Under the pieces are notes generated by a model. It was not told the origin of the DNA, did no database searches, and worked only from the letters and a program-made list of their open reading frames with translations. The position numbers and the translations under genes were made by a program. From Mitsuokella sp047974105 (GTDB lineage: Bacteria; Bacillota; Negativicutes; Selenomonadales; Selenomonadaceae), in NCBI RefSeq assembly GCF_047974105.1, contig NZ_JBHYRS010000002.1:382280-446279 (forward strand): a DNA stretch of 64,000 nt, written 5' to 3'. How positions within the stretch are numbered: the stretch's first letter is position 1; every line of letters begins with the position of its first letter. This document shows, one piece after another, positions 8,083 to 15,788 of this stretch.

Positions 8083-9303
8083 TTATTTTGCTTTTGCTTC
8101 TGAAGCAGCGGCCTTGACGGTCTTTTCAGCCGTCTTGGCTGCCGTCTCGGCTTTCTCTGCTTTTGTTTCAGCAGTCTTTACATCTTTTGCTGCCTCAGCC
8201 GTCGTCTCGGCTTTTGCAGCTTCAGCTGCCTTCGCTTTATTCTTCAGCGAGAAATTGCCGCTCTTGTCGAGGCCGCCCTCGAGATGATAGAGCGTATCAA
8301 CATCCTTGGCATCGCAGTAAAGCGTGTCTTTCTTCTGATAGCCTGCAGCTTCGCCGTACGTGCTGATGAGCTTCTTCTCTTCCGGCTTCCAGCCGAGCGA
8401 TACCTTGTCAGCCTCAGCGAGTTCAACAGCCGGCAGATACGTCATGCCGTTCTGGATGACGGCTTTGCCCTTGAGCTTCTGGCCGTTGACGTAAAGCGGA
8501 TAAACCTTGGCGACATACGTCGGATTGCCGTCGGAAGCGGCGATTTTCTGCTCGACATCGGCATCGTTTACGAAATCGGCCACGCCGTAGCCAGCGAGCC
8601 ATTTGTCGACGTCAGCAGCCGTGACATTCTGCCAGCCGTAGCCGTCCGGATAGATGTAATAGGCAATCTGGTCATCCGGAGTCTTCTCGACAACGATGCG
8701 GTTGTACGTGATCTCGACCGGCGTGCCGACCTCGACCATGTCGTAGATTTTCTCGACATCTTCTTCATGCATGCGGATGCAGCCGTTCGAGACATAGTGG
8801 CCGACGGAATCCGGATGGTTCGTGCCATGGATGCCGTAGTTGCCGCCAATGCCGATCCAGCGATAGCCGAGCGGGTTCGACGGGCCGGACGGGATCGAAG
8901 CCGAAGCATCGCCCGGGTCCGTCCAGGTCGGGTTGACTTCTTTGTCAATGACCTTGTAATAGCCGGTCGGGGTCGGCGTTGTCGTCTTGCCCGGTCCAAT
9001 TGGATAGAGCGCAACTTTCTGATTGCCGCGGATGGCAGCGAGCGAACGGGCGGCGAGGTTGATGACGAGTTTATCTGCAAGTTCAACTTTTGCCGGTGCT
9101 TCCGTCTTTGCAGCCGTCGTGGCGGCCGGAGCAGCGGCCGTCGTCGCAGTCTTCGCAGCCGTCGTCGTCACGAGCGGCTGACCCGGCTGATTGACGAGCG
9201 AAACGACTTCATCCGTCGACTCGGCAGCAAAGACCGTACCAGCAGCACCCGTCATGAGTGCGGCGCTGAGCATGCCAGCGCAAACTTTTTTCCACATAGA
9301 CAT
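8083..9303 (-). CDS. Exported L,D-transpeptidase (YkuD family)
   Basis: 406 residues from ATG 9303, chosen because AAAAGAGA precedes it; an upstream ATG at 9372 would bury the signal peptide. A signal peptide (MSMWKKVCAGMLSAALM, cleavage near VFA-AE) is followed by a low-complexity Thr/Ala linker and the YkuD domain (about 75-210). The active-site motif contains IHGTNHPDSVGHY and SNGCIRMH, giving catalytic His and Cys. A second, unassigned domain follows, then a Lys/Ala/Glu-rich tail of about 55 residues likely to be helical or wall-associated. L,D-transpeptidases make 3-3 peptidoglycan cross-links or attach proteins to the wall. It is monocistronic, between its own promoter and terminator. 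Confidence 0.92.
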   Translation of the reverse strand: MSMWKKVCAGMLSAALMTGAAGTVFAAESTDEVVSLVNQPGQPLVTTTAAKTATTAAAPAATTAAKTEAPAKVELADKLVINLAARSLAAIRGNQKVALYPIGPGKTTTPTPTGYYKVIDKEVNPTWTDPGDASASIPSGPSNPLGYRWIGIGGNYGIHGTNHPDSVGHYVSNGCIRMHEEDVEKIYDMVEVGTPVEITYNRIVVEKTPDDQIAYYIYPDGYGWQNVTAADVDKWLAGYGVADFVNDADVEQKIAASDGNPTYVAKVYPLYVNGQKLKGKAVIQNGMTYLPAVELAEADKVSLGWKPEEKKLISTYGEAAGYQKKDTLYCDAKDVDTLYHLEGGLDKSGNFSLKNKAKAAEAAKAETTAEAAKDVKTAETKAEKAETAAKTAEKTVKAAASEAKAK

Positions 9304-9356
9304 AGTTAAAATCTCTTTTCTTTTGAATTTGTGCCCTACATCCGGCACACTTCTAC

Positions 9357-9385
9357 ATACTACCATTTTCACGAGTTTTTTGCAA
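9357..9385 (-). promoter_or_regulatory. Sigma-A-type promoter for the L,D-transpeptidase gene
   Basis: Reading the minus strand, TTGCAA (9385-9380) and TAGTAT (9362-9357) are separated by 17 bases, about 50 bases upstream of the ATG at 9303. Confidence 0.65.
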
Positions 9386-9440
9386 TGAAGGAGTCACATT
9401 TCCATTAAAAATTTACAAAAGAAAGATGACAGGATAGTCC

Positions 9441-9469
9441 TTGACTAATTGTCTGGCATTATTTAAAAT
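9441..9469 (+). promoter_or_regulatory. Sigma-A-type promoter for the heme-degrading-domain gene
   Basis: TTGACT (9441-9446), a 17-base spacer and TAAAAT (9464-9469) lie about 35 bases before the ATG at 9505. Confidence 0.75.
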
Positions 9470-9504
9470 TCATAATATAGGTTTTTTTATTTGGAGGGAT
9501 TGCT

Positions 9505-9975
9505 ATGGATACGTGTGAAGCCCTGCTGCAGCTGGAAAAAGAACTCGTCTTTCCGTCGTTCACGAGCCGCGATGCCCTGAAGCTCGGCCTGCTCTTCGTG
9601 CAGATGGCCGAAAAAGAAGGCAAAGGCCCCATCGGCATCAAGATTGAAAAGAACCGCCACGTGCTCTTTTCGCATCTCATGGACGGCACGATGCCGGAAA
9701 ACGGTCACTGGTACGACCGGAAAAAACGCGTTGTTGACCGCTTTTTTCATTCATCCAAATACGTAGGTGAGATGTTTAAAGCCGACGGCACGACATTTGA
9801 AGAAGCGAGCCTGCTCGACCCGGAACAGTTTCAGGCGGTTGGCGGCTCCTTCCCCCTGACGATTGAAGGAGCCGGCGTCGTGGGTTCCATTACCGTCTGC
9901 GGCCTTACGAGTGATGAAGACCACGACCTCTGCGTCCGCGGCATCCGCGCTTATCTGCAGCAGCAGAAAGACTGA
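9505..9975 (+). CDS. Heme-degrading-domain / UPF0303 family protein
   Basis: 156 residues, single domain, cytosolic. The sequence (SRDALKLGLLF near residues 21-31, GPIGIKIEKN, then a C-terminal IEGAGVVGSITVCGLTSDEDH) matches the GlcG/HbpS-like heme-degrading domain family that includes YBR137W-type UPF0303 proteins. The biochemical role of this branch is not settled; members have been linked to heme or cobalamin binding, which is only inference here. It is transcribed alone on the plus strand from a clear promoter, with TTGGAGGGA as ribosome site, and ends at a bidirectional terminator shared with hslO. Confidence 0.8.
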   Translation: MDTCEALLQLEKELVFPSFTSRDALKLGLLFVQMAEKEGKGPIGIKIEKNRHVLFSHLMDGTMPENGHWYDRKKRVVDRFFHSSKYVGEMFKADGTTFEEASLLDPEQFQAVGGSFPLTIEGAGVVGSITVCGLTSDEDHDLCVRGIRAYLQQQKD

Positions 9976-9996
9976 TGTATCATTTACATCAAAAAA

Positions 9997-10050
9997 TAAA
10001 AAGTCTCTCCAACAGCCCGCATGAAGACGGGATGCTGGAGAGACTTTTAT
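9997..10050. terminator. Bidirectional terminator between the UPF0303 gene and hslO
   Basis: The long stem AAAAGTCTCTCCA / TGGAGAGACTTTT, with an inner CCCG/CGGG stem and T-runs on both strands, lies between two convergent genes. Confidence 0.9.
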
Positions 10051-10059
10051 TTTACAATA

Positions 10060-10956
10060 TCAGTCTTGTGCTTTTTTCTGGCGATTGGCCATGGCTTTGT
10101 CGTAGATGGCCTGCAGTTCTTCCTTCGTGAACTGGTATTTCTCGTTGCAGAAATGGCAGCAGACTTCGGCGTGGCCGTCGGCAATCAGGCTCTCAAGGTC
10201 CTTCTGGCCGAGGCTTAAGAGAACTTCGCTGATGCGTTCTTTTGAGCACGGGCAGCGGAAGGCGAGGTCCGTCGTCGTCAGATAGTCGACATCGAAGCCC
10301 TGCAGGACTTCGGCGATGATGCCCTTCGCGTCGAGGCCCTGCTCGACCATATGCGAGACAGAGTTGACCTTTTTGAGGTTTGCTTCGAGCCTGTCGATGA
10401 CTTCGCCCGTCGCATCCGGCAGCGGCTGGATGATGAAGCCGCCCGCTGCCAGGCAGCTGAGGTCCGTATTGATGAGCACGCCGAGACCGACGCTCGACGG
10501 CGTCTGCTCCGAGACGAACAGATACTTCGTCAAATCGTCGGCAATCTCGCCGTCCGTGATAGCCACGCTGCCCGTGATGGGATTTTTGAGCCCTGTGAAG
10601 CGCGTGACCGTGACCATGCCGTTCGTGCCGACACCGTCGCCGACATCGATTTTGCCCTTGCTGTTTAAGGGCAGGTCGACGTGCGGATTGCCGACAGCAC
10701 CGCGCACAAAGCCCTCAGGCGTCGCGTCGGCCGTGACTTTGCCGAGGGGGCCGTGGCCGTCAAACGTGATGGTCAGGGCTTCCCGATTCTTGAGATTGGC
10801 CGCGAGCAGCAGTGCCCCCGTCATCGTGCGGCCGAGGGCCGCCGCAGCGACGGGATAGCAGTCATGGCGGCGGATGGCCTCATTGACGAGGTTCGTCGTG
10901 ACAGCCGCATAAACGCGCACGCCGTCCGCCACCGCTTTTACGAGATGATCTTTCAT
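10060..10956 (-). CDS. hslO: Redox-regulated chaperone Hsp33
   Basis: 298 residues, typical length. Hsp33 is a cytosolic holdase switched on by oxidation and unfolding of its C-terminal zinc domain. The four zinc cysteines are present as C235-x-C237 (FRCPCSKER) and C267-x2-C270 (CHFC), with an extra Cys at 266. The N-terminal core shows the family's ITFDGHGPLG and GVGTNGMVTVTR stretches. It lies 36 bases after the phosphodiesterase gene and is the last gene of the run that begins at the FMN riboswitch, so it may be co-transcribed with riboflavin genes. Confidence 0.95.
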   Translation of the reverse strand: MKDHLVKAVADGVRVYAAVTTNLVNEAIRRHDCYPVAAAALGRTMTGALLLAANLKNREALTITFDGHGPLGKVTADATPEGFVRGAVGNPHVDLPLNSKGKIDVGDGVGTNGMVTVTRFTGLKNPITGSVAITDGEIADDLTKYLFVSEQTPSSVGLGVLINTDLSCLAAGGFIIQPLPDATGEVIDRLEANLKKVNSVSHMVEQGLDAKGIIAEVLQGFDVDYLTTTDLAFRCPCSKERISEVLLSLGQKDLESLIADGHAEVCCHFCNEKYQFTKEELQAIYDKAMANRQKKAQD

Positions 10957-10992
10957 AGATTCCTTCCTATATAAAACAGCTTCTTTTAAAAT

Positions 10993-11550
10993 TTAAACAT
11001 CGAGTTCCATCAGCACGTCCTTCGTATCGATATCGAAGATGCGGATTTTGCCGTTCTCAAGCGTCGCGACCGTATTGCGGCCGTCGGCGCGCTTCGAAAG
11101 GGCCGCGGAGCCCGGGTTGAGGAAAATCGTATTGCCGCGCTTCTCGAGTACGGTCTGATGGATGTGGCCGCTGATAAAGAGGTCGGCCTTGAGGTGCTTG
11201 GCCATGGCGTCTTTTTCCGCGTCCGTCATGACGGCGTCGCCGTGCGTGACGATGATGCGTTTGCCTTCCCAGACGACATAGGCGTACGGCGCCTCAATCG
11301 GCAGCTCGAGGCAGCTCGCATCGACAGAGGAATCGCAGTTGCCCTTGGCGATGACGACAGGAATCTCGCACGCATTGATGCGCTGGACGAGTCCCGCCGG
11401 ATTGTAGTCCGCTTTCATCGGGTTGCGCGGACCGTGGTAGAGCACATCGCCCGCATGCAGGATGAGGTCTGCGCCCTTGAAAAAACGTTCACAGGCATGC
11501 GCCCAGGCCATTTCATGGCCGTGCGTATCGCTGATGATGCCGATTTTCAT
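10993..11550 (-). CDS. yfcE: YfcE-type metallophosphoesterase
   Basis: 185 residues. All calcineurin-like metal motifs are visible: D8-x-H10 (IISDTHGH), AGDVLYHG, GNCD, VTHGD and GHIHQT. YfcE-family enzymes are Mn-dependent phosphodiesterases active on generic substrates in vitro; the cellular substrate is unknown. It lies 43 bases downstream of ribH and 36 bases upstream of hslO on the same strand, so it probably belongs to the same transcript. Confidence 0.88.
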   Translation of the reverse strand: MKIGIISDTHGHEMAWAHACERFFKGADLILHAGDVLYHGPRNPMKADYNPAGLVQRINACEIPVVIAKGNCDSSVDASCLELPIEAPYAYVVWEGKRIIVTHGDAVMTDAEKDAMAKHLKADLFISGHIHQTVLEKRGNTIFLNPGSAALSKRADGRNTVATLENGKIRIFDIDTKDVLMELDV

Positions 11551-11593
11551 AAAAATTCCTTCTTTCTGCTGTTCTTTACGAAAAAACAGCGCC

Positions 11594-12061
11594 TCAGCCG
11601 AGTTTCTTCAGGAGATTGGCCATTTCCATAGCCGACATCGCGCCGTCCGCGCCCTTGTTGCCGGCCTTCGTGCCTGCGCGCTCGATGGCCTGCTCGATGT
11701 TCTCCGTCGTCACGACGCTGAAGATCGTCGGCACGCCCGTCTGCATGCCGACCTGTGCAATGCCCTTCGAGGCCTCATTGCAGACATAGTCGTAATGCGT
11801 CGTCGAACCACGAATGACGGCACCGAGGCAGATGACGGCATCGTACTTGCCCGATTCAGCCATCTTCTTGGCGACGAGCGGCAGCTCGAAAGCGCCCGGC
11901 ACCCAGGCGACGTCGATGTCATCGTCATTCGTCTCGTGGCGGTGCAGCGTGTCAAGAGCGCCGCCGAGGAGCTTGCTCGTGATGAACTCATTGAAACGGG
12001 CGACGACAATGCCGAACTTCAGGCCCTTGCCGGATACAAAACCTTCATATACATTTGCCAT
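11594..12061 (-). CDS. ribH: 6,7-dimethyl-8-ribityllumazine synthase
   Basis: 155 residues. It condenses 5-amino-6-ribitylamino-uracil with 3,4-dihydroxy-2-butanone 4-phosphate to give lumazine, the penultimate riboflavin step, in an icosahedral or pentameric shell. Family motifs seen are VARFNEFIT, VPGAFELPL, ICLGAVIRGSTTHYDYV and GVLTTE-like VVTTENIEQA. AGGAGGAATTCCC lies directly before the ATG. It follows ribBA by about 70 bases in the rib operon under the FMN riboswitch. Confidence 0.97.
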   Translation of the reverse strand: MANVYEGFVSGKGLKFGIVVARFNEFITSKLLGGALDTLHRHETNDDDIDVAWVPGAFELPLVAKKMAESGKYDAVICLGAVIRGSTTHYDYVCNEASKGIAQVGMQTGVPTIFSVVTTENIEQAIERAGTKAGNKGADGAMSAMEMANLLKKLG

Positions 12062-12132
12062 GGGAATTCCTCCTAAACATTATGTTCTTATGGTCAATTG
12101 ACTTTTATCGCTGAGTCTGCTGACGCTGCCGT

Positions 12133-13344
12133 TTATTTCAGCGTCTCATCGCTGAACAGATGGCCCATCTTGACTTTCTTGACCGTCAGGTAGCGCTTGT
12201 CAAACTTATTGGCATGGACCTGCAGCGGCACGCGGCCCGTGATTTCAAGGCCGTAGCCCTCAAGACCGGCGCGCTTGGCCGGATTGTTCGTCATGAGACG
12301 GATGCTCGTGAGGCCGAGGTCCGCGAGAATCTGCGCGCCGATGCCGTAGTCGCGCAGGTCCGGCGCAAAGCCGAGCTCGACGTTGGCCTCGACCGTATCG
12401 CGGCCCTGGTCCTGCAGCGCATAGGCGCGCATCTTATTCGCGAGGCCGATACCGCGGCCTTCCTGACGCATGTAGAGCACAACGCCCTCGCCCTCTTTTT
12501 CGATTTTCTTGAGGGCCAGTGCCAGCTGGTCGCCGCAGTCGCAGCGCATGGAGCCAAGTGCATCGCCTGTCAGGCACTCGGAATGAACGCGCACGAGCAC
12601 GTCCTTCTTGCCGCGCACCTCGCCCTTGACGATGGCGATGTCGCATTCATTGTTGAGCTCGTTCTCATACGCATGAATGCGGAAATGGCCGTATTTGCTC
12701 GGGAAGTCGACATCGGCAACCTCATGCACGAAATTCTCCGTGCGCTTGCGGTACTCGATGAGGGATTTGACCGTGATGATGTGCAGACCATGCTTCTCGG
12801 CAAATTCCTTGAGGCGCGGCGTGCGCATCATATGACCGTCGTCATCCATGATTTCGCAGCAGAGGCCGGCCGGATAAAAACCGGCAAGGCGTGCGAGGTC
12901 TGTCGTCGTCTCCGTATGGCCGGCACGGCGCAGCACGCCGCCCTCGACGGAGCGCAGCGGGAACACATGGCCCGGACGGCGGAACGAAGCCGGCTTGGCC
13001 TTCGGGTCGAGCAGCTTCTTGACCGTCTGGCAGCGCTCAAACGCCGAAATGCCCGTCTCCGTGTCGTAGGCATCAATCGAGACTGTGAAAGCCGTCTCGT
13101 GATTGTCCGTGTTGTTCGTGACCATCTGGCTGATGTTGAGTTCATCGAGGCGCTTGCCGTCAATCGGCGTGCAGATAAGGCCTTTGGCATACGTTGCCAT
13201 GAAGTTGATGTCCTGCGGCGTGACCGTCTCCGCGGCGACAATCAGGTCGCCCTCGTTCTCGCGGTCCTCATCGTCGACGACGACGACCATTTTGCCGTTC
13301 TTGATATCTTCAATGGCCTGTTCGACCGTTGCAAAATCTGACAT
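12133..13344 (-). CDS. ribBA: Bifunctional 3,4-DHBP synthase / GTP cyclohydrolase II
   Basis: 403 residues from the ATG at 13344 (GGAG 8 bases upstream); a GTG three codons earlier is less well placed. The N-terminal RibB domain (about 1-200) has the acidic loop DDEDRENEGD, RRPGHVFPL and RAGHTETTTDL. The C-terminal RibA domain (about 205-400) has the zinc cysteines in CLTGDALGSMRCDCGDQL and YMRQEGRGIGL. It supplies both precursors of the riboflavin pathway from GTP and ribulose 5-phosphate. Both halves look intact. It is the third gene of the FMN-riboswitch operon. Confidence 0.97.
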   Translation of the reverse strand: MSDFATVEQAIEDIKNGKMVVVVDDEDRENEGDLIVAAETVTPQDINFMATYAKGLICTPIDGKRLDELNISQMVTNNTDNHETAFTVSIDAYDTETGISAFERCQTVKKLLDPKAKPASFRRPGHVFPLRSVEGGVLRRAGHTETTTDLARLAGFYPAGLCCEIMDDDGHMMRTPRLKEFAEKHGLHIITVKSLIEYRKRTENFVHEVADVDFPSKYGHFRIHAYENELNNECDIAIVKGEVRGKKDVLVRVHSECLTGDALGSMRCDCGDQLALALKKIEKEGEGVVLYMRQEGRGIGLANKMRAYALQDQGRDTVEANVELGFAPDLRDYGIGAQILADLGLTSIRLMTNNPAKRAGLEGYGLEITGRVPLQVHANKFDKRYLTVKKVKMGHLFSDETLK

Positions 13345-13421
13345 ATTGTTCACTCCAGTTCTTTGATTCTATCTATCGTTTTCTTTATTGTATTGTCCTA
13401 TATAATAAGGAAGCTTTTTGC

Positions 13422-14081
13422 TTAAAACCCGTTCTCGAGCAAGAAAGCCCGCGTGAGTTTTGACGCTGCAGCTTTCTCCTTTTTCTGCTCCGCTTCGGGC
13501 AGATAGGCCCCCTGCATCATCTTCTCGATGTATTTGCCGATGATGTCATTCTCGATATTTAAAAGACTGCCCTTCTTCTTCGTGCCGAGATTCGTGACCT
13601 CGCGCGAATGCGGGATGAGCGAGACGGTGAAGTCCGTATCCGTGACAGCGGCCACGGTCAGGCTGATGCCGTCGAGGGCCACCGAGCCTTTCTCGACAAT
13701 GCCGCGCAGGATGGCAGGCTCTGCGGCCACTTTCATGAGGATGGCATTGCCCTCTTCCTTCAGCGAGACAATCGTGCCCGTGCCATCGATATGGCCGCTG
13801 ACGATATGGCCGCCGAGCCTTGACGATAGCGTCAGCGCACGCTCGAGATTGACGGGACTGCCCTGACGCAGCTCCGCAAGCGAGGTGCGCCGGACGGTCT
13901 CCGGCATGACATCGGCCGTGAAATGGCGGCTGTCAAACGACGTGACCGTCAGGCAGATGCCGTTGACCGAGATGCTGTCGCCAACCTGCACGTCCGTCAG
14001 GACTTTTTTCGCACCGATGACGAGACTGCCGCCGCCGATGCGCTCCACCGTGCCGAGCTCTTCTATGATTCCTGTAAACAT
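13422..14081 (-). CDS. ribE: Riboflavin synthase alpha chain
   Basis: 219 residues, two tandem lumazine-binding barrels. The first starts MFTGIIEELGTV; the second starts GHIVSGHIDGTGTI. It dismutates two lumazine molecules into riboflavin and the ribityl pyrimidine. GGAGAGGAG lies upstream of the ATG. The C-terminal tail of about 20 charged residues beyond the barrels is ordinary in length. It lies 34 bases downstream of ribD in the rib operon. Confidence 0.97.
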   Translation of the reverse strand: MFTGIIEELGTVERIGGGSLVIGAKKVLTDVQVGDSISVNGICLTVTSFDSRHFTADVMPETVRRTSLAELRQGSPVNLERALTLSSRLGGHIVSGHIDGTGTIVSLKEEGNAILMKVAAEPAILRGIVEKGSVALDGISLTVAAVTDTDFTVSLIPHSREVTNLGTKKKGSLLNIENDIIGKYIEKMMQGAYLPEAEQKKEKAAASKLTRAFLLENGF

Positions 14082-14115
14082 GTACTACTTACTCCTCTCC
14101 GAAACACGGCGGATG

Positions 14116-15207
14116 TCAGTGTTTCGTGTAGGCGGTGAGCAGGATATCGCCGTCGATCGTCTCGACCTTGACGTCGCGGAGCTCCACAGCGTCGTGCAGC
14201 GAAGCAAAGCCCTCGCCTTCGACCGGCGTCAGCGCCTCGCTGCCGCCGATGATTTTCGGCGCAATGAAGGCGTGGACCTTGTCGACAAGACCTTCCTGCA
14301 GCAGGGAAAAATTGATGCGGCCGCCGCCTTCGACAAAGACGGAGCAGATTTCCTTCTGACCGAGCTGCTGCAGGAGATTTCTGAGGTCGACATGCGCACC
14401 GGTCCCCGCCGTGATGACCTCTGCTCCTGCCTTTTCTAAGGCTTTGATGCGTTCCAGCGGGGCCTGTTCCGTCACGGCGATGATGGTCCTTGCCTTGCCG
14501 TCCGTCACGACTTTGGCCGTGAGCGGCGTGCGCGCCTGACTGTCGACGATGATGCGCACGGGATTTTTCCCCGTATGGTCCGGCAGACGCGTCGTCAGGC
14601 TCGGGTCATCGCGCAGCACCGTGCCGATGCCGACGAGGATGCTGTCGTAGATATCGCGGTACTCATGGACGCGCAGCCTTGATGCTTCATTCGTAATCCA
14701 CTGCGACTCGCCCGTATACGTTGCAATCTTGCCGTCGAGCGTCATCGCCGTCTTCAAAACGACAAACGGCATCTTATGCGGCACCCACTTGAGAAATGCC
14801 TCATTGAGCCGGCGCGCTTCTTCTTCGAGCACGCCGATCTTGACTTCGATGCCCGCCTCTTCGAGAATCTCGATGCCGCGGCCCGACACGAGCGGATTCG
14901 GGTCCTTCATCGCGATGACCGCGCGCTTGATGCCGGCTTCGGCCACGGCCTTGGCACAGGGGCCCGTGCGGCCATAGTGCGAACACGGCTCCAGCGTCAC
15001 ATAGAGCGTCGCGCCCTTTGCGAGGTCCCCGGCCATGCGCAGCGCGTGGACTTCCGCGTGCGGCGTGCCGGCTTTCCTGTGCCAGCCGGCCGCGATGATG
15101 CGTCCGTCACGCACGATGACCGCACCGACCATGGGGTTTGGCGACGTGCGTCCCTCCGCGTTGCGCGCCAGCGCCAATGCCTCGCGCATAAAATCTTCAT
15201 CCTGCAT
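14116..15207 (-). CDS. ribD: Bifunctional pyrimidine deaminase / reductase
   Basis: 363 residues. The N-terminal cytidine-deaminase-like domain holds zinc ligands H50-A-E52 (PHAEVHAL) and C75/C84 (PCSHYGRTGPC). The C-terminal reductase domain starts near 148 (VVLKTAMTLDGKIA) and includes FVEGGGRI. It performs the second and third steps of riboflavin synthesis. It is the first gene after the FMN riboswitch, with GAGGTG as ribosome site seven bases before the ATG, so riboswitch control acts on the whole rib run. Confidence 0.96.
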   Translation of the reverse strand: MQDEDFMREALALARNAEGRTSPNPMVGAVIVRDGRIIAAGWHRKAGTPHAEVHALRMAGDLAKGATLYVTLEPCSHYGRTGPCAKAVAEAGIKRAVIAMKDPNPLVSGRGIEILEEAGIEVKIGVLEEEARRLNEAFLKWVPHKMPFVVLKTAMTLDGKIATYTGESQWITNEASRLRVHEYRDIYDSILVGIGTVLRDDPSLTTRLPDHTGKNPVRIIVDSQARTPLTAKVVTDGKARTIIAVTEQAPLERIKALEKAGAEVITAGTGAHVDLRNLLQQLGQKEICSVFVEGGGRINFSLLQEGLVDKVHAFIAPKIIGGSEALTPVEGEGFASLHDAVELRDVKVETIDGDILLTAYTKH

Positions 15208-15266
15208 TCTTCATCACCTCAGAATTCCTGTTATTTGATGAATCTGCTTATGAGACTCGAGAAAAC

Positions 15267-15309
15267 AAAAAGCCGCCAGCAAAGATATCCAATCTTTGCC
15301 GACGGCTTC
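15267..15309 (-). terminator. Riboswitch-controlled intrinsic terminator in the rib leader
   Basis: A near-perfect stem (AAGCCGTCGGCAAAGAT pairing with ATCTTTGCTGGCGGCTT) followed by a T-run lies between the FMN aptamer and ribD. This is the expected expression platform for transcription attenuation. Confidence 0.88.
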
Positions 15310-15332
15310 ACTACATGCCAGTAACACGTACA

Positions 15333-15452
15333 TGCCTTTTCTCATCCCGACTATACGGTCGGCTCCGGAATCTCACCGGATCATGCCCGTCCCGAAGGAC
15401 AGGCTCGCGGGCTCTACCGCCGGTGGGGAAATGCTCCCCGCCTCAAAGACAA
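15333..15452 (-). ncRNA. FMN riboswitch (RFN element)
   Basis: The minus-strand sequence carries the invariant RFN blocks: GGCGGGG..CCCCACCGGCGGTAGAG, GCCCGCGAGCC, GATCCGGTGAGATTCCGGAG, and GCCGAC..TATAGTCGGGATG. The element lies between the rib promoter and an intrinsic terminator. Binding of FMN is expected to favour the terminator and reduce rib operon expression. Confidence 0.96.
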
Positions 15453-15465
15453 ATCTCTATTTGCT

Positions 15466-15494
15466 ATGATAGCACAGTTCCCCGCCTCTGTCTA
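15466..15494 (-). promoter_or_regulatory. Promoter of the riboflavin operon
   Basis: On the minus strand TAGACA (15494-15489), a 17-base spacer and TATCAT (15471-15466) lie directly upstream of the FMN aptamer. Together with the aptamer and the terminator this accounts for the 355-base gap before ribD. Confidence 0.75.
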
Positions 15495-15562
15495 CCCATA
15501 AGAGAGCTGCTTGACAGATGACGGGGAACTCATAAATTTATTTGTGGCTTTTTACACTGCCA

Positions 15563-15733
15563 TCAGGCGCTTTTTTTCGGCAGGATGGCATGGCCGCCCG
15601 CGCAGTGGCCGCTGCAGGCCGCACAGTTGCCGCCGCAGCAGTCCTCGCGTCCCATGCGGAAATTGCGATAGACATGACGCAGGGCGTAATAGAGCCCCAC
15701 CGTGATGATTGCCCCTACGATAAAGGTTGCCAT
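15563..15733 (-). CDS. FeoB-associated Cys-rich membrane protein
   Basis: 56 residues. One N-terminal membrane helix (ATFIVGAIITVGLYYAL) is followed by a basic stretch and a Cys-rich tail (DCCGGNCAACSGHC), the layout of the small FeoB-associated Cys-rich family. The start at 15733 has TAGGAGGGA at the right distance; a longer start at 15757 lacks this. It lies 55 bases after feoB in the same direction. These proteins are thought to replace FeoC as a cofactor or metal-binding partner of FeoB in Firmicutes; the exact role is unproven. Confidence 0.82.
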   Translation of the reverse strand: MATFIVGAIITVGLYYALRHVYRNFRMGREDCCGGNCAACSGHCAGGHAILPKKSA

Positions 15734-15788
15734 AAAAATCCCTCCTAACGAAATCATTATATCATATTTCTTTCAAACGAGCTGTGAC

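Noticed and set aside
12160..13341. A 393-codon plus-strand open frame opposite ribBA
   Set aside because: Mirror of a fully conserved RibBA sequence; no ribosome site and no family resemblance.
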